Source: Anaeromyxobacter sp.
GTDB taxonomy: Bacteria > Myxococcota > Myxococcia > Myxococcales > Anaeromyxobacteraceae
DNA length: 64,000 bases
Assembly: GCA_016718565.1 (NCBI GenBank)
Contig: JADKCZ010000001.1
Location: 992,001-1,056,000, forward strand
Reading direction: 5' to 3'
Position 1 is the stretch's first letter. Each line of letters starts with the position of its first letter. The translations under genes were made by a program, and so were the position numbers. Under the pieces are notes generated by a model. It did no database searches and was not told the DNA's origin. It saw nothing but the letters and a program-made list of their open reading frames with translations. Shown here piece by piece: positions 10,276-21,117 of this stretch.

Positions 10276-11934
10276 ATGGCCAACTCCACCGACGTCGTCG
10301 TGGCCGGCTCGAAGGCCTTCGCGCTGGCGCTCTTCGCGCCCGTGACCGAGCGCGCCGGCACCCGTCCGCGCATCGCCCCCGAGCCGCAGCAGGCCCTGGC
10401 GCTGTGCGGCGCGTCGACCGGCCTCCTCCTGGTGGAGTACGGCGAGGCCTGGCAGCCGGTGCTGGCGCAGCTGCGGGCCCAGGCGCCCGGGCTGCGGATC
10501 GTGGCGGCCCTGCCGCGCGGCCTGGAGGCCGCGGCGCTGGCGCTCGGGCCGCTCGGCGTGGACGCGGTGCCCTGGGACGGGCACGCGGCGGCGGTGCTGG
10601 CTGCGGTGGACCGGGCGCTGGCGGTGGCCCCCGCGCCGGCGGAGCCACCGGCGCCACTGCCCGCCGCTCAGGCCTCGCCCGCCGCGGCCGCCCACCCGCC
10701 GCAGCCGCCCCCCCGCCCTCCGGCCACCACGCCGGCCGGCGGGACGCCGGGGCAGGCCCGGCCACCGACCCTGGCCCGCCCGCCCGCCACCACGCCGCCC
10801 GCCGGGATCCCCGCCGCGCCGCCGCTGGCCCGCCCGCCGGCCCTCACGCCGCCCACAGGGGTCCCGGCCGCCGCCGCGCCGGCCGCTCACCTGGCCGGGC
10901 CGGCGCCCCTCGCCGCGCCGGCCGTCGACGACGCCGGCACCGACCTCTTCGACGGCCTCGGGTCCGTCGAGCCCGCGGCCGGCCAGGCCGCGCCCGCGAC
11001 CTACGGCCCGCCCGCCGTGGCCACCGTGTACGTGCCGCCTCCCGCGTCGGCCGCGCCCCACGCCGTCGAGTGGCCTGCCTCCACCCCCACCGAGGAGGAG
11101 GCAGAGTCGGCGCTGGTGCTCTACGTGCGGGGGAAGCTGCGGCCCGACGCGCCGCTGGCGGCGGTGACCCGGCACGCCGTGGCCGGCATGTCGGAGCTGG
11201 AGCGCCAGGCGGTGAGCGGCGCCGCGCTCCCCTTCGACGCCACGCCCGTGTACCGGGCGGCCGTGCTCCGCCTGCGGGTGGCGGCGGCCCTGGCCGCGAT
11301 GCCCACCACGCCGTCGCGGGTGGACGAGGTGGCCGTGCAGGCGCTGCTGGCCGAGCTCGACGGGGTGCTGGCCCTGGTGAACCCGCTGGCGGCCGGCGCG
11401 CCGCCCGAGCACCAGCCCGCCCTGGAGGCGGTGCGCAACGCGCTGGTGCGCGAGGCGGTGGACTTCTCCGAGGCGGTGCACCGCCTGGTGGAGGGCGGCG
11501 TCCCGGCCGTGGCCGCCAGGCCGCACGCCTCCCGCGCCGCGGCCGCCTCGCGCGTCCTCAGCGTGCAGGCCGGCGCCGACGAGGTGAGCGAGGCCGAGAC
11601 CCGGCGCAGCCGCACGGTCTGGGTGATCTTCGTGGTGGTGCTGGTGGCGGCCGCGGGCCTGCACGGCTGGCGCTACCTGCAGAAGGAGCGGGCCATCGCC
11701 GCCATGCCGGCCATGCCGGGCGCGCCCGAGGGGATGCTGCTCCTGCCCGGCAAGCCCGGGGCCCCAAAGACGCTGGTGCCGCTGCGGGGCACGCCGGAGC
11801 GGCTGCAGATCGACAAGTTCAAGGCCCAGCAGCAGCTGCTGGGCAACCAGGTGACGGAGCTCGGCGGCGGGATGCTGGTCATCACGCCCGCCCCGCCACC
11901 GTCTCCGCCGGTCGGAGGAGGGCGTACCCCATGA
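10276..11934 (+). CDS. Ala/Pro-rich single-pass membrane protein with receiver-like N-terminus
   Basis: Not a family I can name. The 552-residue protein has an N-terminal alpha/beta region (about 1-115, starting MANSTDVVVAGSKAF) whose strand and helix pattern resembles a response-regulator receiver but which lacks a clear phosphoacceptor Asp. It is followed by about 130 residues of Pro/Ala linker, a helical domain (about 275-430), one membrane helix (TVWVIFVVVLVAAAGLHGW, near 455) and a short periplasmic tail. The ATG at 10276 follows a GGGAGG ribosome binding site. Its stop overlaps the start of the prepilin-like gene by 4 bases (ATGA), so the two are translationally coupled and probably act together, perhaps in a pilus or secretion assembly. 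That last point is inference. Confidence 0.7.
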   Translation: MANSTDVVVAGSKAFALALFAPVTERAGTRPRIAPEPQQALALCGASTGLLLVEYGEAWQPVLAQLRAQAPGLRIVAALPRGLEAAALALGPLGVDAVPWDGHAAAVLAAVDRALAVAPAPAEPPAPLPAAQASPAAAAHPPQPPPRPPATTPAGGTPGQARPPTLARPPATTPPAGIPAAPPLARPPALTPPTGVPAAAAPAAHLAGPAPLAAPAVDDAGTDLFDGLGSVEPAAGQAAPATYGPPAVATVYVPPPASAAPHAVEWPASTPTEEEAESALVLYVRGKLRPDAPLAAVTRHAVAGMSELERQAVSGAALPFDATPVYRAAVLRLRVAAALAAMPTTPSRVDEVAVQALLAELDGVLALVNPLAAGAPPEHQPALEAVRNALVREAVDFSEAVHRLVEGGVPAVAARPHASRAAAASRVLSVQAGADEVSEAETRRSRTVWVIFVVVLVAAAGLHGWRYLQKERAIAAMPAMPGAPEGMLLLPGKPGAPKTLVPLRGTPERLQIDKFKAQQQLLGNQVTELGGGMLVITPAPPPSPPVGGGRTP

Positions 11935-12461
11935 ACAGGCTCCACGCAGCCAGGCGCAGCGCACGCGGCTTCACGCTCATCGAGCTCATGGTGGTGGTGA
12001 CCATCATCGGGGTCCTGGCGTCGGTGGCCATGCCGGAGTTCACCCGCCTGCTGTACCGGGCCAAGGCGGCCGAGCGGCACGAGGTGATGCTGCGCATCAA
12101 GAAGGCGGTGGCCGACACCTACGTGCAGAAGGGGCAGATCAACGGCGGGGTCCAGCTGGTCGGCGACTGGCAGCCGGCGCTGCCGGTGGCGCAGGTCAAG
12201 CGCATGCCCAACTGGCGGGCGGTGGGCTGGGACGACATCTTCCGCTCCACCGAGGAGATCGAGGGGGCCACCTACTACTCCTACCGGTTCGTGGCCGACG
12301 ACAGCGTCAACCCGCCCACCCTGAGCATCCTGGCCTGGGGCGACCTGGACGGCGACGCCACCCTCAGCATCAAGCAGACGGACTTCGAGCGGCTCAACGG
12401 CCTGTACCAGCTGGTCCTGGAGTTCCCGGTGCCCGGCCAGGAGGACTTCATCAGCTTCTGA
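11931..12461 (+). CDS. Type IV prepilin-like / pseudopilin protein
   Basis: Prepilin-like protein of 176 residues with a class III signal: positively charged leader ending in Gly13, then the mature N-terminus FTLIELMVVVTIIGVLASVA with the conserved Glu at mature position 5. Prepilin peptidase should cleave and methylate it; the hydrophobic helix anchors it before assembly. The globular C-terminal domain is unassigned. A GGAGGAG ribosome binding site precedes the ATG, and the start overlaps the upstream membrane-protein stop. It could be a minor pilin or a type II pseudopilin; the gsp operon nearby lies on the other strand and is not cotranscribed. Confidence 0.88.
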   Translation: MNRLHAARRSARGFTLIELMVVVTIIGVLASVAMPEFTRLLYRAKAAERHEVMLRIKKAVADTYVQKGQINGGVQLVGDWQPALPVAQVKRMPNWRAVGWDDIFRSTEEIEGATYYSYRFVADDSVNPPTLSILAWGDLDGDATLSIKQTDFERLNGLYQLVLEFPVPGQEDFISF

Positions 12462-12519
12462 GCGGGGACCGCCCCGCCGCGGTTGCGCCCCGCCCGGCGC
12501 CGCGCCATCCTCTCGCCCC

Positions 12520-14664
12520 ATGCCGACCGCCGAGGCGGCCCGCCGCGCCAGCCACCTGCGCGAGCGGCTGCGCGCCGCCGATCACGCCTACTACGTCCTC
12601 GACCGCCCGGTCCTGGCCGACGCCGAGTACGACCGGCTGATGCGGGAGCTGGCGGCGCTGGAGGAGGCCCACCCGGCGCTGCGCACCCCCGACTCGCCCA
12701 CCCAGCGGGTGGGCGGGACACCCTCGGAGCGGTTCGAGAAGGTGCTGCACCGCGAGCCCATGCTGTCCCTGGGCAACGTGGTGAGCGACGAGGAGCTGGA
12801 CGAGTTCGACGCCCGCATCCACAAGCTGCTCGGCACGCCGGCCGAGGACCCGGTGGCCTACGTGGTCGAGCCCAAGCTGGACGGGCTGGCGGTGGAGCTG
12901 GTCTACGAGCGGGGGCTGCTCCACCACGGCGCCACCCGCGGCGACGGCGTCACCGGCGAGGACGTCACGCCCAACCTGCGCACCATCGGCGGGCTGGGGG
13001 CGAACCGCGGCGTGCTGGCCGAGCTGCCAGCCGGCGCCCGTGGCGACGGCGCTGCCAGCGCAGCCGGCGCCCCGCCGCGGCTGGAGGTGCGCGGCGAGGT
13101 GCTGCTGCAGAAGGCCCACTTCGAGGCCATGAACCGCCGCCTGCTGGCGGCCGGGGAGGAGCCCTTCGCCAACCCGCGCAACGCCGCCGCCGGCTCCCTG
13201 CGCCAGCTCGACTGGACGGTCACCGCCACCCGGCCGCTCTCCTTCATCGCCTACGAGGCGCTGGTGCCGGGGCCGCAGCCCTGGGCCACCCACTGGGAGA
13301 AGCTGGCGGGCCTGGCCGCGCTCGGCTTCGAGGTCAACGCCGAGAACGCCCGCTGCCGCGGCCTCGCCGAGGTGAAGGCCTACCGCGACCGCATGGCGGC
13401 CCGCCGCTTCGAGCTGCCCTACGACACCGACGGCATCGTGGTGAAGGTCGACGACCTCGACCTGCGCGCCCGCCTCGGCGCCGCCTCCAAGGCGCCGCGC
13501 TGGGCGGTGGCCTTCAAGTACCCGCCGCAGGAGGAGGCCACCCAGGTGACGCGCATCTTCGCCTCGGTGGGGCGCACCGGCGTGCTCACCCCGGTGGCCG
13601 AGGTGGCGCCGGTGACGCTGGGCGGGGCGGTGGTCTCGCGGGCCACGCTGCACAACGAGGACGAGCTGCGCCGCAAGGACATCCGGGTGGGCGACTGGGT
13701 GCTGATCCGGCGGGCCGGCGAGGTCATCCCGGAGGTGGTCAAGCCGCTGCCGGAGCGGCGCACCGGCCAGGAGCGCGCCTTCGCCTTCCCCGAGGCCTGC
13801 CCGGAGTGCGGCGCCCGGGTGGTGCGGGAGGAGGGCGAGAAGGCCTGGCGCTGCACCGGCGCGGCCTGCCCGGCCCAGCTGGTCGGGCGGCTCACCCACT
13901 TCGCCCAGCGGCGGGCCATGGACGTCGACGGCCTGGGTGACAAGCTGTGCGCCGCGCTGGTGGCGCGCGGGCTGGTGAAGGACTTCGCGGACCTCTACGA
14001 GGTGCGCTTCGAGGACTGGCAGCAGCTCTTCGCCCGGGCCCGCAAGGCGGCGGCCGGGCCGGCCGAGGGCGCCGGTGAGGCGCCGCCCGGGGGGGCCGGA
14101 CCGGTGAAGAGGCCGGCCCCGCCGCCCGAGAAGGCCGCCCAGAACATGGTCGAGGCGCTGGCCCGCTCCCGCGGCACCACGCTGCGCCGCCTCCTCTTCG
14201 GCCTGGGCATCCCGCAGGTGGGCGACGCCACCGCGGCGCAGCTGGCCCGGGCCTTCGGCACGGTGGAGGCGGTGCTCGACGCCGACGAGGCGGCGCTCAC
14301 CGCGGTGCGCGACGTGGGGCCGGAGGTGGCGCGGCAGGTGCGCGCCTGGACCGCCGAGCCGCGCAACCGCGAGGTGGTCCGGCGGCTGCTGGCGGCGGGG
14401 GTGTCCCCGGCCCGGGAGGAGGTGGCCGCGGGGGGGCCGTTCGCCGGCAAGACCGTGGTGCTGACCGGGGGCCTGGCCGGGCTGAGCCGCGACGACGCCA
14501 AGGCGGCCATCGAGCGGCGCGGCGGGAAGGTCTCGGGGAGCGTCTCCCGCAAGACCGACCTGGTGGTGGCCGGCGAGGAGGCCGGCTCCAAGCTCAAGAA
14601 GGCCGTCGAGCTCGGGGTGCGGGTGGTGGACGAGGCGGGGTTCCTGAAGCTGCTGGAGGAGTGA
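12520..14664 (+). CDS. ligA: NAD-dependent DNA ligase LigA
   Basis: Seals nicks in DNA using NAD+. The 714-residue protein contains domain Ia, the adenylation domain with the nucleophile lysine K119 in EPKLDGLAVE, the OB fold, a Cys4 zinc finger (CPECGARVV…CTGAACPAQ), helix-hairpin-helix repeats and a C-terminal BRCT domain (about 640-714). Two short insertions rich in Ala, Gly and Pro are visible, one in the adenylation domain (near 175-185) and one before the HhH domain (near 508-540). These explain the slightly greater length. It is followed 6 bases later by acyP. Confidence 0.97.
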   Translation: MPTAEAARRASHLRERLRAADHAYYVLDRPVLADAEYDRLMRELAALEEAHPALRTPDSPTQRVGGTPSERFEKVLHREPMLSLGNVVSDEELDEFDARIHKLLGTPAEDPVAYVVEPKLDGLAVELVYERGLLHHGATRGDGVTGEDVTPNLRTIGGLGANRGVLAELPAGARGDGAASAAGAPPRLEVRGEVLLQKAHFEAMNRRLLAAGEEPFANPRNAAAGSLRQLDWTVTATRPLSFIAYEALVPGPQPWATHWEKLAGLAALGFEVNAENARCRGLAEVKAYRDRMAARRFELPYDTDGIVVKVDDLDLRARLGAASKAPRWAVAFKYPPQEEATQVTRIFASVGRTGVLTPVAEVAPVTLGGAVVSRATLHNEDELRRKDIRVGDWVLIRRAGEVIPEVVKPLPERRTGQERAFAFPEACPECGARVVREEGEKAWRCTGAACPAQLVGRLTHFAQRRAMDVDGLGDKLCAALVARGLVKDFADLYEVRFEDWQQLFARARKAAAGPAEGAGEAPPGGAGPVKRPAPPPEKAAQNMVEALARSRGTTLRRLLFGLGIPQVGDATAAQLARAFGTVEAVLDADEAALTAVRDVGPEVARQVRAWTAEPRNREVVRRLLAAGVSPAREEVAAGGPFAGKTVVLTGGLAGLSRDDAKAAIERRGGKVSGSVSRKTDLVVAGEEAGSKLKKAVELGVRVVDEAGFLKLLEE

Positions 14665-14670
14665 GCCCGC

Positions 14671-14949
14671 GTGCCGAGCGCCCGCCTGCACCTCGTCGTC
14701 TCCGGCCGCGTCCAGGGGGTCTCCTACCGGTGGGCCACCGCCGAGGCGGCGGCCCGGCTGCGGCTGAGCGGCTGGGTGCGCAACCTGCCCGACGGGCGCG
14801 TCGAGGTGGTGGCCGAGGGGGCGCGGGCCCCGCTCGAGGCGCTCCTCGAGGCCTGCCGGCGCGGCCCGCCGGCGGCCGTCGTGGCCGGCGTCGAGGTGGC
14901 CTGGGCCGAGGCCCAGGGCGGCCTCGGCCCCTTCGAGGTGCGGCGATAG
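14671..14949 (+). CDS. acyP: Acylphosphatase
   Basis: Small enzyme hydrolysing carboxyl-phosphate bonds such as acetyl phosphate. The 92-residue ferredoxin-like protein has the acylphosphatase signatures GRVQGVSYR with the phosphate-binding R20, and GWVRNLPDGRVE with the catalytic N38. Length is normal. It starts at a GTG 6 bases after the ligA stop and is probably cotranscribed with it. Confidence 0.93.
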   Translation: MPSARLHLVVSGRVQGVSYRWATAEAAARLRLSGWVRNLPDGRVEVVAEGARAPLEALLEACRRGPPAAVVAGVEVAWAEAQGGLGPFEVRR

Positions 14950-14979
14950 CCCGGCGCCTGGAGCTCGCCCGCGCCGCCC

Positions 14980-15996
14980 TCAGGGCGAGGCGGGGCGGGG
15001 GCCCTGCCGGGCCACCTCCTGGTAGACCAGGCGCGACACCTCCACGATGACCTCGTCGAGCGCCTGGAAGTCGGGCCCGCGCGACATGATGCAGAGCAGG
15101 TAGGGGTTGTTCGGGAAGTAGACGATGCCGCAGTCGTGCAGCTGCACGCGGCCGGTCGCCTGGTCGGACTTCTCGCCGAACTTGTGCGCCACCGCCACCT
15201 CCGGCGGGACGCCGGCCACCAGGCCGGCCCGGAACTCCGAGCGCGCCAGCAGCGACAGCGCCCAGTCCGAGGCTCCCTTCCCGAGGTAGGTGGCGTTGTA
15301 GAGGATGCGGAAGAAGGAGGCGTAGGTCTGGACCGAGAGGAAGCCGTCGTCGCCGGCGGCCCCGGGCCGCTGCATCCTGAGGAGCGCGTAGACGCGGTCC
15401 AGCTCGGCCGGATCGACGACCCGGCCCAGCAGCGTGAAGGCGTTGTTGTCCGAGAGGATGATCATCCGCTCGAGGAGCTCCCGCACGGCGTAGCGCCGGC
15501 CGGGCACCATGGCCTGGGACGGCCGGACGTTCTGGTCGAGGTTGTAGTCGCGCGCCAGCTCGAAGGGGACCTGGCGGTCGAGCAGCGCCCCCCCGCCCGG
15601 CTGCTCGGCGGCCTTGAGCACGGCGATCAGCATCGGCAGCTTGCGCAGGCTGGCGGGGGCGAACCGGTCGGTGTCGCCCAGGCCGAACCAGATGCCGTCG
15701 TTGAGCTCGCGGAAGTAGACGCTCACGGCGCTGTCCGGCGACCCGGCCAGGCGCGCCGCCAGGTGGTCGGCCAGCTGCTCCTTGAACGGGATCAGCTCGC
15801 GGTTCCGCAGGAGGTCGTCGGCCAGGTCGCACTCGAGCAGCGGGTTGACGAAGCGGAACCCGCCCTCCCGGCGCTCCACCAGGGCGCCCTGGCCCGGCGC
15901 CGCGGCGCCGTACGACCGTCCGGCCAGGTAGCCGGCGGCGAAGCCTGCCACGAGGAGGATCAGCGCGACGCCGAGGGTGCGCGGCCTGAGGGGCAC
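14980..15996 (-). CDS. Membrane-anchored class A beta-lactamase-fold serine hydrolase
   Basis: Periplasmic serine hydrolase anchored by an N-terminal helix (TLGVALILLVAGFAAGYLAG). With the GTG start at 15996 (supported by GGAG 6 bases upstream) the protein has 338 residues. Class A motifs are present in order: S116-L-R-K119, S182-D-N184 and K272-F-G274 (replacing KTG). The family includes beta-lactamases and related peptidases. The KFG variant and the membrane anchor make a true antibiotic resistance role uncertain; a cell-wall or unknown ester/amide substrate is as likely. Open frame continues upstream to a GTG at 16032 and an ATG at 16095, but these add no recognisable sequence. It converges with acyP. 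Confidence 0.8.
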   Translation of the reverse strand: MPLRPRTLGVALILLVAGFAAGYLAGRSYGAAAPGQGALVERREGGFRFVNPLLECDLADDLLRNRELIPFKEQLADHLAARLAGSPDSAVSVYFRELNDGIWFGLGDTDRFAPASLRKLPMLIAVLKAAEQPGGGALLDRQVPFELARDYNLDQNVRPSQAMVPGRRYAVRELLERMIILSDNNAFTLLGRVVDPAELDRVYALLRMQRPGAAGDDGFLSVQTYASFFRILYNATYLGKGASDWALSLLARSEFRAGLVAGVPPEVAVAHKFGEKSDQATGRVQLHDCGIVYFPNNPYLLCIMSRGPDFQALDEVIVEVSRLVYQEVARQGPRPASP

Positions 15997-16071
15997 GGTG
16001 GGCTCCGCCCAGAGGGGGGTCTCGCCTGCCACGCTAGCGGCTCCGCGCCACCGGCTGCAATGGACGGTGGG

Positions 16072-16108
16072 TGCAGGACCGTCACCGACCGTCACCGACC
16101 GTCACGGA
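16072..16108. repeat. 10-bp direct repeat, about 3.5 copies
   Basis: The unit ACCGTCACCG recurs in tandem across the end of the HExxxH protein gene and into the gap before the serine-hydrolase gene. Function unknown; replication slippage could vary the copy number. Confidence 0.7.
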
Positions 16109-17675
16109 CCATCGGCGGGGCCAGGACTCCCGCCTGCGCCCAGGCCGGGTTCCTGGCGTGCATCTCGGCCAGGAGCTCGATCATCCGGCCGGTCACCGCG
16201 GCGGGCCGCGCGCCGCCGCTCACCGCCTCGTAGACCCCCGCCGCCACCACGTGGGCGGCGTAGGCCCCCGTGAGGTACCGCCCCGCGCCCGCGGCCTCGC
16301 CCGCACCTGCCCCGCCGCCCCGATCGCCCCCCGCTCCCTGGCCGTCCTGGCCGGCACCTGCACCTGGGCTGACGCCGGCGCGCCCCAGCTCCCGCCGCAG
16401 CTCCGCCACCACCCGCTCGTCCCGGTCCCGCCAGTCCTGGATCTGCCCGAGGGCGCGCCCCTCCAGCGCGCCCAGCCGGGTCCGCACGATGGCCCTGGCC
16501 ACCACCGCGGCCGAGGCCCGGGCGACGCCTCCGGTCACCGCCACCTCGCCGAGGTGGAGGACGCCGCCGAGGTCCCGGTCCGCCTCCGCCACCAGCCGGT
16601 CGGCCCATCGCTCCGCCCCCTCGAAGGAGAGCAGCCGCACCGTCTCCGCCGCCAGGTAGGCGCGCGCCAGGTCGGCCGGGTGCGGGTCCTCGGCCTGGCC
16701 GTCGCTCCGCAGCGCCGGCCCGCCGGACCAGGCGGCGTGCAGCCCCCGGAAGTAGCCGATGAGCCCCACCGCCGAGGCCGGCCCCATGTTGAGGACCCCG
16801 AGCACGTCGGAGGCGGTCTCCTCGATCCGCTCCGCCCAGTAGTCGCCCAGCACCGGCGGCAGCCCGGCGGCGCGCGTCTCCGTGCGGACCGCGCGGGCCA
16901 GCTCGTCCGCCAGGCCGTCGTCGGCCGCCAGGAGGTCGTGCCCGGCGGTCTCGTGGGCCAGCGCCGCCCAGGCCAGCAGGCCGGCCGAGGCGTTGGCGGC
17001 GGGCAGGCTCACCACGGCCGCGGTGGCGCCGAAGGAGGCGGTGGCCGTGGCCGGCCAGGTGTACGGGCCGGAGCCCGCCTCGCCCCAGCGGACCAGCGGG
17101 GGGAGCACGCCGTGGTCCGGGGGCTTCACGCCGCGCCGGTCCTCGGCCGAGAGGAAGCCGTCGTAGAGGTCGGCCACCACCTCCTGGAAGGCGGCGGTGG
17201 CGCGCGGCTGGTACCCCTCGCCCCGCTGCAGCACCGCCTGCGCCAGGTCGAGCAGCAGGCGGGCGCCGCCCTCGCGGTCCGGGTCCTCCGCCAGCAGCCT
17301 GGCGAAGCCCTTCGGGCCGAGCTGCTCGAGCGCCGCGAGGAGCGGCTGGGCCACGGCGCGCCGGTAGGCCGGCGGCAGCTCCGCCGCGGCGCGCTGCAGG
17401 CGGGTCCGGAGGGAGGTGAGCTGGAGCGGATCCGCCGGGCCGTCGGTCGGCCGGAGGGCGGCCGCGCCCACGTCCTCGACGCAGGCGGGCAGCCCGGCCA
17501 GGGAGAGCGGATCCGGCGCCGGGCGCGGGCGCACCACCTGGAGCGGCGCCAGGGCGGCCGCGCCGAGCCGGCCGCCGCTGGCCGGCCGCGGGGGGCGGGG
17601 CGGTGGCGAGAGGGGCGGGTCGAGGCGGAGGTCGAGGCTGGAGGCGGCGGCGGTGGAGACCGAGCGGATGGACAT
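16092..17675 (-). CDS. Predicted HExxxH metalloprotein of unknown family
   Basis: Unrecognised protein of 527 residues starting MSIRSVSTAAASS, with a Pro-rich N-terminus of about 70 residues. A helical body contains HETAGHD at residues 241-247: H241, E242 and H246 form an HExxxH pattern, a zinc-site arrangement seen in some zincin-like families, rather than the usual HExxH. A downstream segment YWAERIEETASDVLGVLNMGP (read in two parts, about 290-312) contains glutamates that could supply further ligands. There is no clear signal peptide. Peptidase activity is inference only. A Gly/Ala-rich stretch interrupts the C-terminal third. Confidence 0.7.
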   Translation of the reverse strand: MSIRSVSTAAASSLDLRLDPPLSPPPRPPRPASGGRLGAAALAPLQVVRPRPAPDPLSLAGLPACVEDVGAAALRPTDGPADPLQLTSLRTRLQRAAAELPPAYRRAVAQPLLAALEQLGPKGFARLLAEDPDREGGARLLLDLAQAVLQRGEGYQPRATAAFQEVVADLYDGFLSAEDRRGVKPPDHGVLPPLVRWGEAGSGPYTWPATATASFGATAAVVSLPAANASAGLLAWAALAHETAGHDLLAADDGLADELARAVRTETRAAGLPPVLGDYWAERIEETASDVLGVLNMGPASAVGLIGYFRGLHAAWSGGPALRSDGQAEDPHPADLARAYLAAETVRLLSFEGAERWADRLVAEADRDLGGVLHLGEVAVTGGVARASAAVVARAIVRTRLGALEGRALGQIQDWRDRDERVVAELRRELGRAGVSPGAGAGQDGQGAGGDRGGGAGAGEAAGAGRYLTGAYAAHVVAAGVYEAVSGGARPAAVTGRMIELLAEMHARNPAWAQAGVLAPPMVRDGR

Positions 17676-17901
17676 GAGGGCCCCTGTGGCGGCGGGTGGA
17701 GCGGGAGCGGGTGCTGTGCTGGAGCGGCGCTGGCGCCGTGCTGAAGCTGGGCTGATTGCGACCGCCGTGCCGCGCCCGCCGCGGCGGCGCGGCGCCGAGA
17801 TCGTGGGTGATCCGCCCGGAGTCGGCGCGCCGCCGCGGCCGACCGGCGGTCTGGTGGTCCGCGTGGCGGTCGGCGGGGTCCCGGCCCGGAGCACCGGCCC
17901 G

Positions 17902-17944
17902 GACCCCGACCCCGGCCCCGACCCCGACCCCGACCCCGACCCCG
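17902..17944. repeat. GACCCC hexamer tract (left of REP copy 1)
   Basis: About seven near-perfect copies of a GACCCC/GGCCCC hexamer. The complementary unit GGGGTC recurs at the other two palindrome copies. Confidence 0.85.
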
Positions 17945-17953
17945 GGCGGCCCC

Positions 17954-17996
17954 CTCACCCCGGCCCTCTCCCCCACTGGGTGGGGGAGAGGGTGAG
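17954..17996. repeat. REP-like palindrome, copy 1 (inverted relative to copies 2 and 3)
   Basis: The core is a 13-bp perfect inverted repeat, CCCTCTCCCCCAC (17964-17976) with TGG loop and its complement (17980-17992), flanked by CTCACC and GGTGAG. The reverse complement is nearly identical to the copies at 43.8 and 51.5 kb. Such CTCACCCC-GGCCCTCTCCCC palindromes are known dispersed repeats in proteobacteria. Confidence 0.85.
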
Positions 17997-18006
17997 CAGA
18001 CCAACT

Positions 18007-18081
18007 CGACCCCGACCCCGACCGCGACCGCGACCGCGACCGCGACCGCGATCCCGATCCCGGCCACGGCCACGGCCACGG
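18007..18081. repeat. GACCCC/GACCGC hexamer tract (right of REP copy 1)
   Basis: About nine hexamers of GACCCC, then GACCGC, then GATCCC, ending in CGGCCA hexamers. Sequence drift between units is gradual, as expected from slippage. Confidence 0.85.
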
Positions 18082-18139
18082 ATCCCACCCGGCCCTCATT
18101 TGCCCCGCCGATCCGCGGCGTGGTACGCACCCGGCCCTC

Positions 18140-18211
18140 CGCCGGGCGCGACGTACCTGCCCGGCCTCCTCCAGCGGCGGGTACCCGGCGGTTCGACTCC
18201 GCCACCCGGCG
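18140..18211 (+). other. tRNA-like fold (T-arm and acceptor-like stem), probably a remnant
   Basis: The segment contains a canonical T-arm, GGCGG-TTCGACT-CCGCC (18187-18203), followed by ACCCGGCG, which pairs at 7 of 8 positions with CGCCGGGC at 18140-18147. Between them is a 9-bp stem (GTACCTGCC/GGCGGGTAC, one G-T pair). No normal D-arm or anticodon arm with U33 can be drawn, so this is not a functional standard tRNA. It ends 4 bases before the radical SAM start codon. Confidence 0.35.
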
Positions 18212-18215
18212 AACC

Positions 18216-20918
<2,703 letters not shown>

Positions 20919-21117
20919 AGTCCAACGAATCGATGCCCCGGGAAGCATGGCCGCGAGCCGCGCGGCCGCCCGGCGCGAAGGGTAGCGACCTCGTGAGCAC
21001 ACGCTCCGAAGACGATTGGCGGAGCCCGGAACCTCCGGGCCTCGCTCGATCGCGGTTGGCCGAGCCGGCCGGCCTCGCTCCCCCTGCGCCTCGGGCCCGG
21101 GTGGAGAGGGACCTGCC

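Larger units (their letters stand above)
17676..18215. other. 540-bp non-coding gap with repeats and a tRNA-like segment
   Basis: The gap lies between divergent genes. It holds, in order: a GC-rich stretch without a convincing ORF, a GACCCC hexamer tract, a palindromic REP-like element, a second GACCGC/GACCCC tract, a CGGCCA repeat and a cloverleaf-like segment ending just before the radical SAM start. Open frames in the region are compositional. Confidence 0.8.

Noticed and set aside
12451..14691. 746-codon open frame antisense to ligA
   Set aside because: LigA motifs occupy the same bases on the plus strand; the antisense frame has no recognisable protein features.
18140..18211. Functional tRNA gene
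   Set aside because: T-arm and acceptor-like stem exist, but there is no D-arm or valid anticodon loop.
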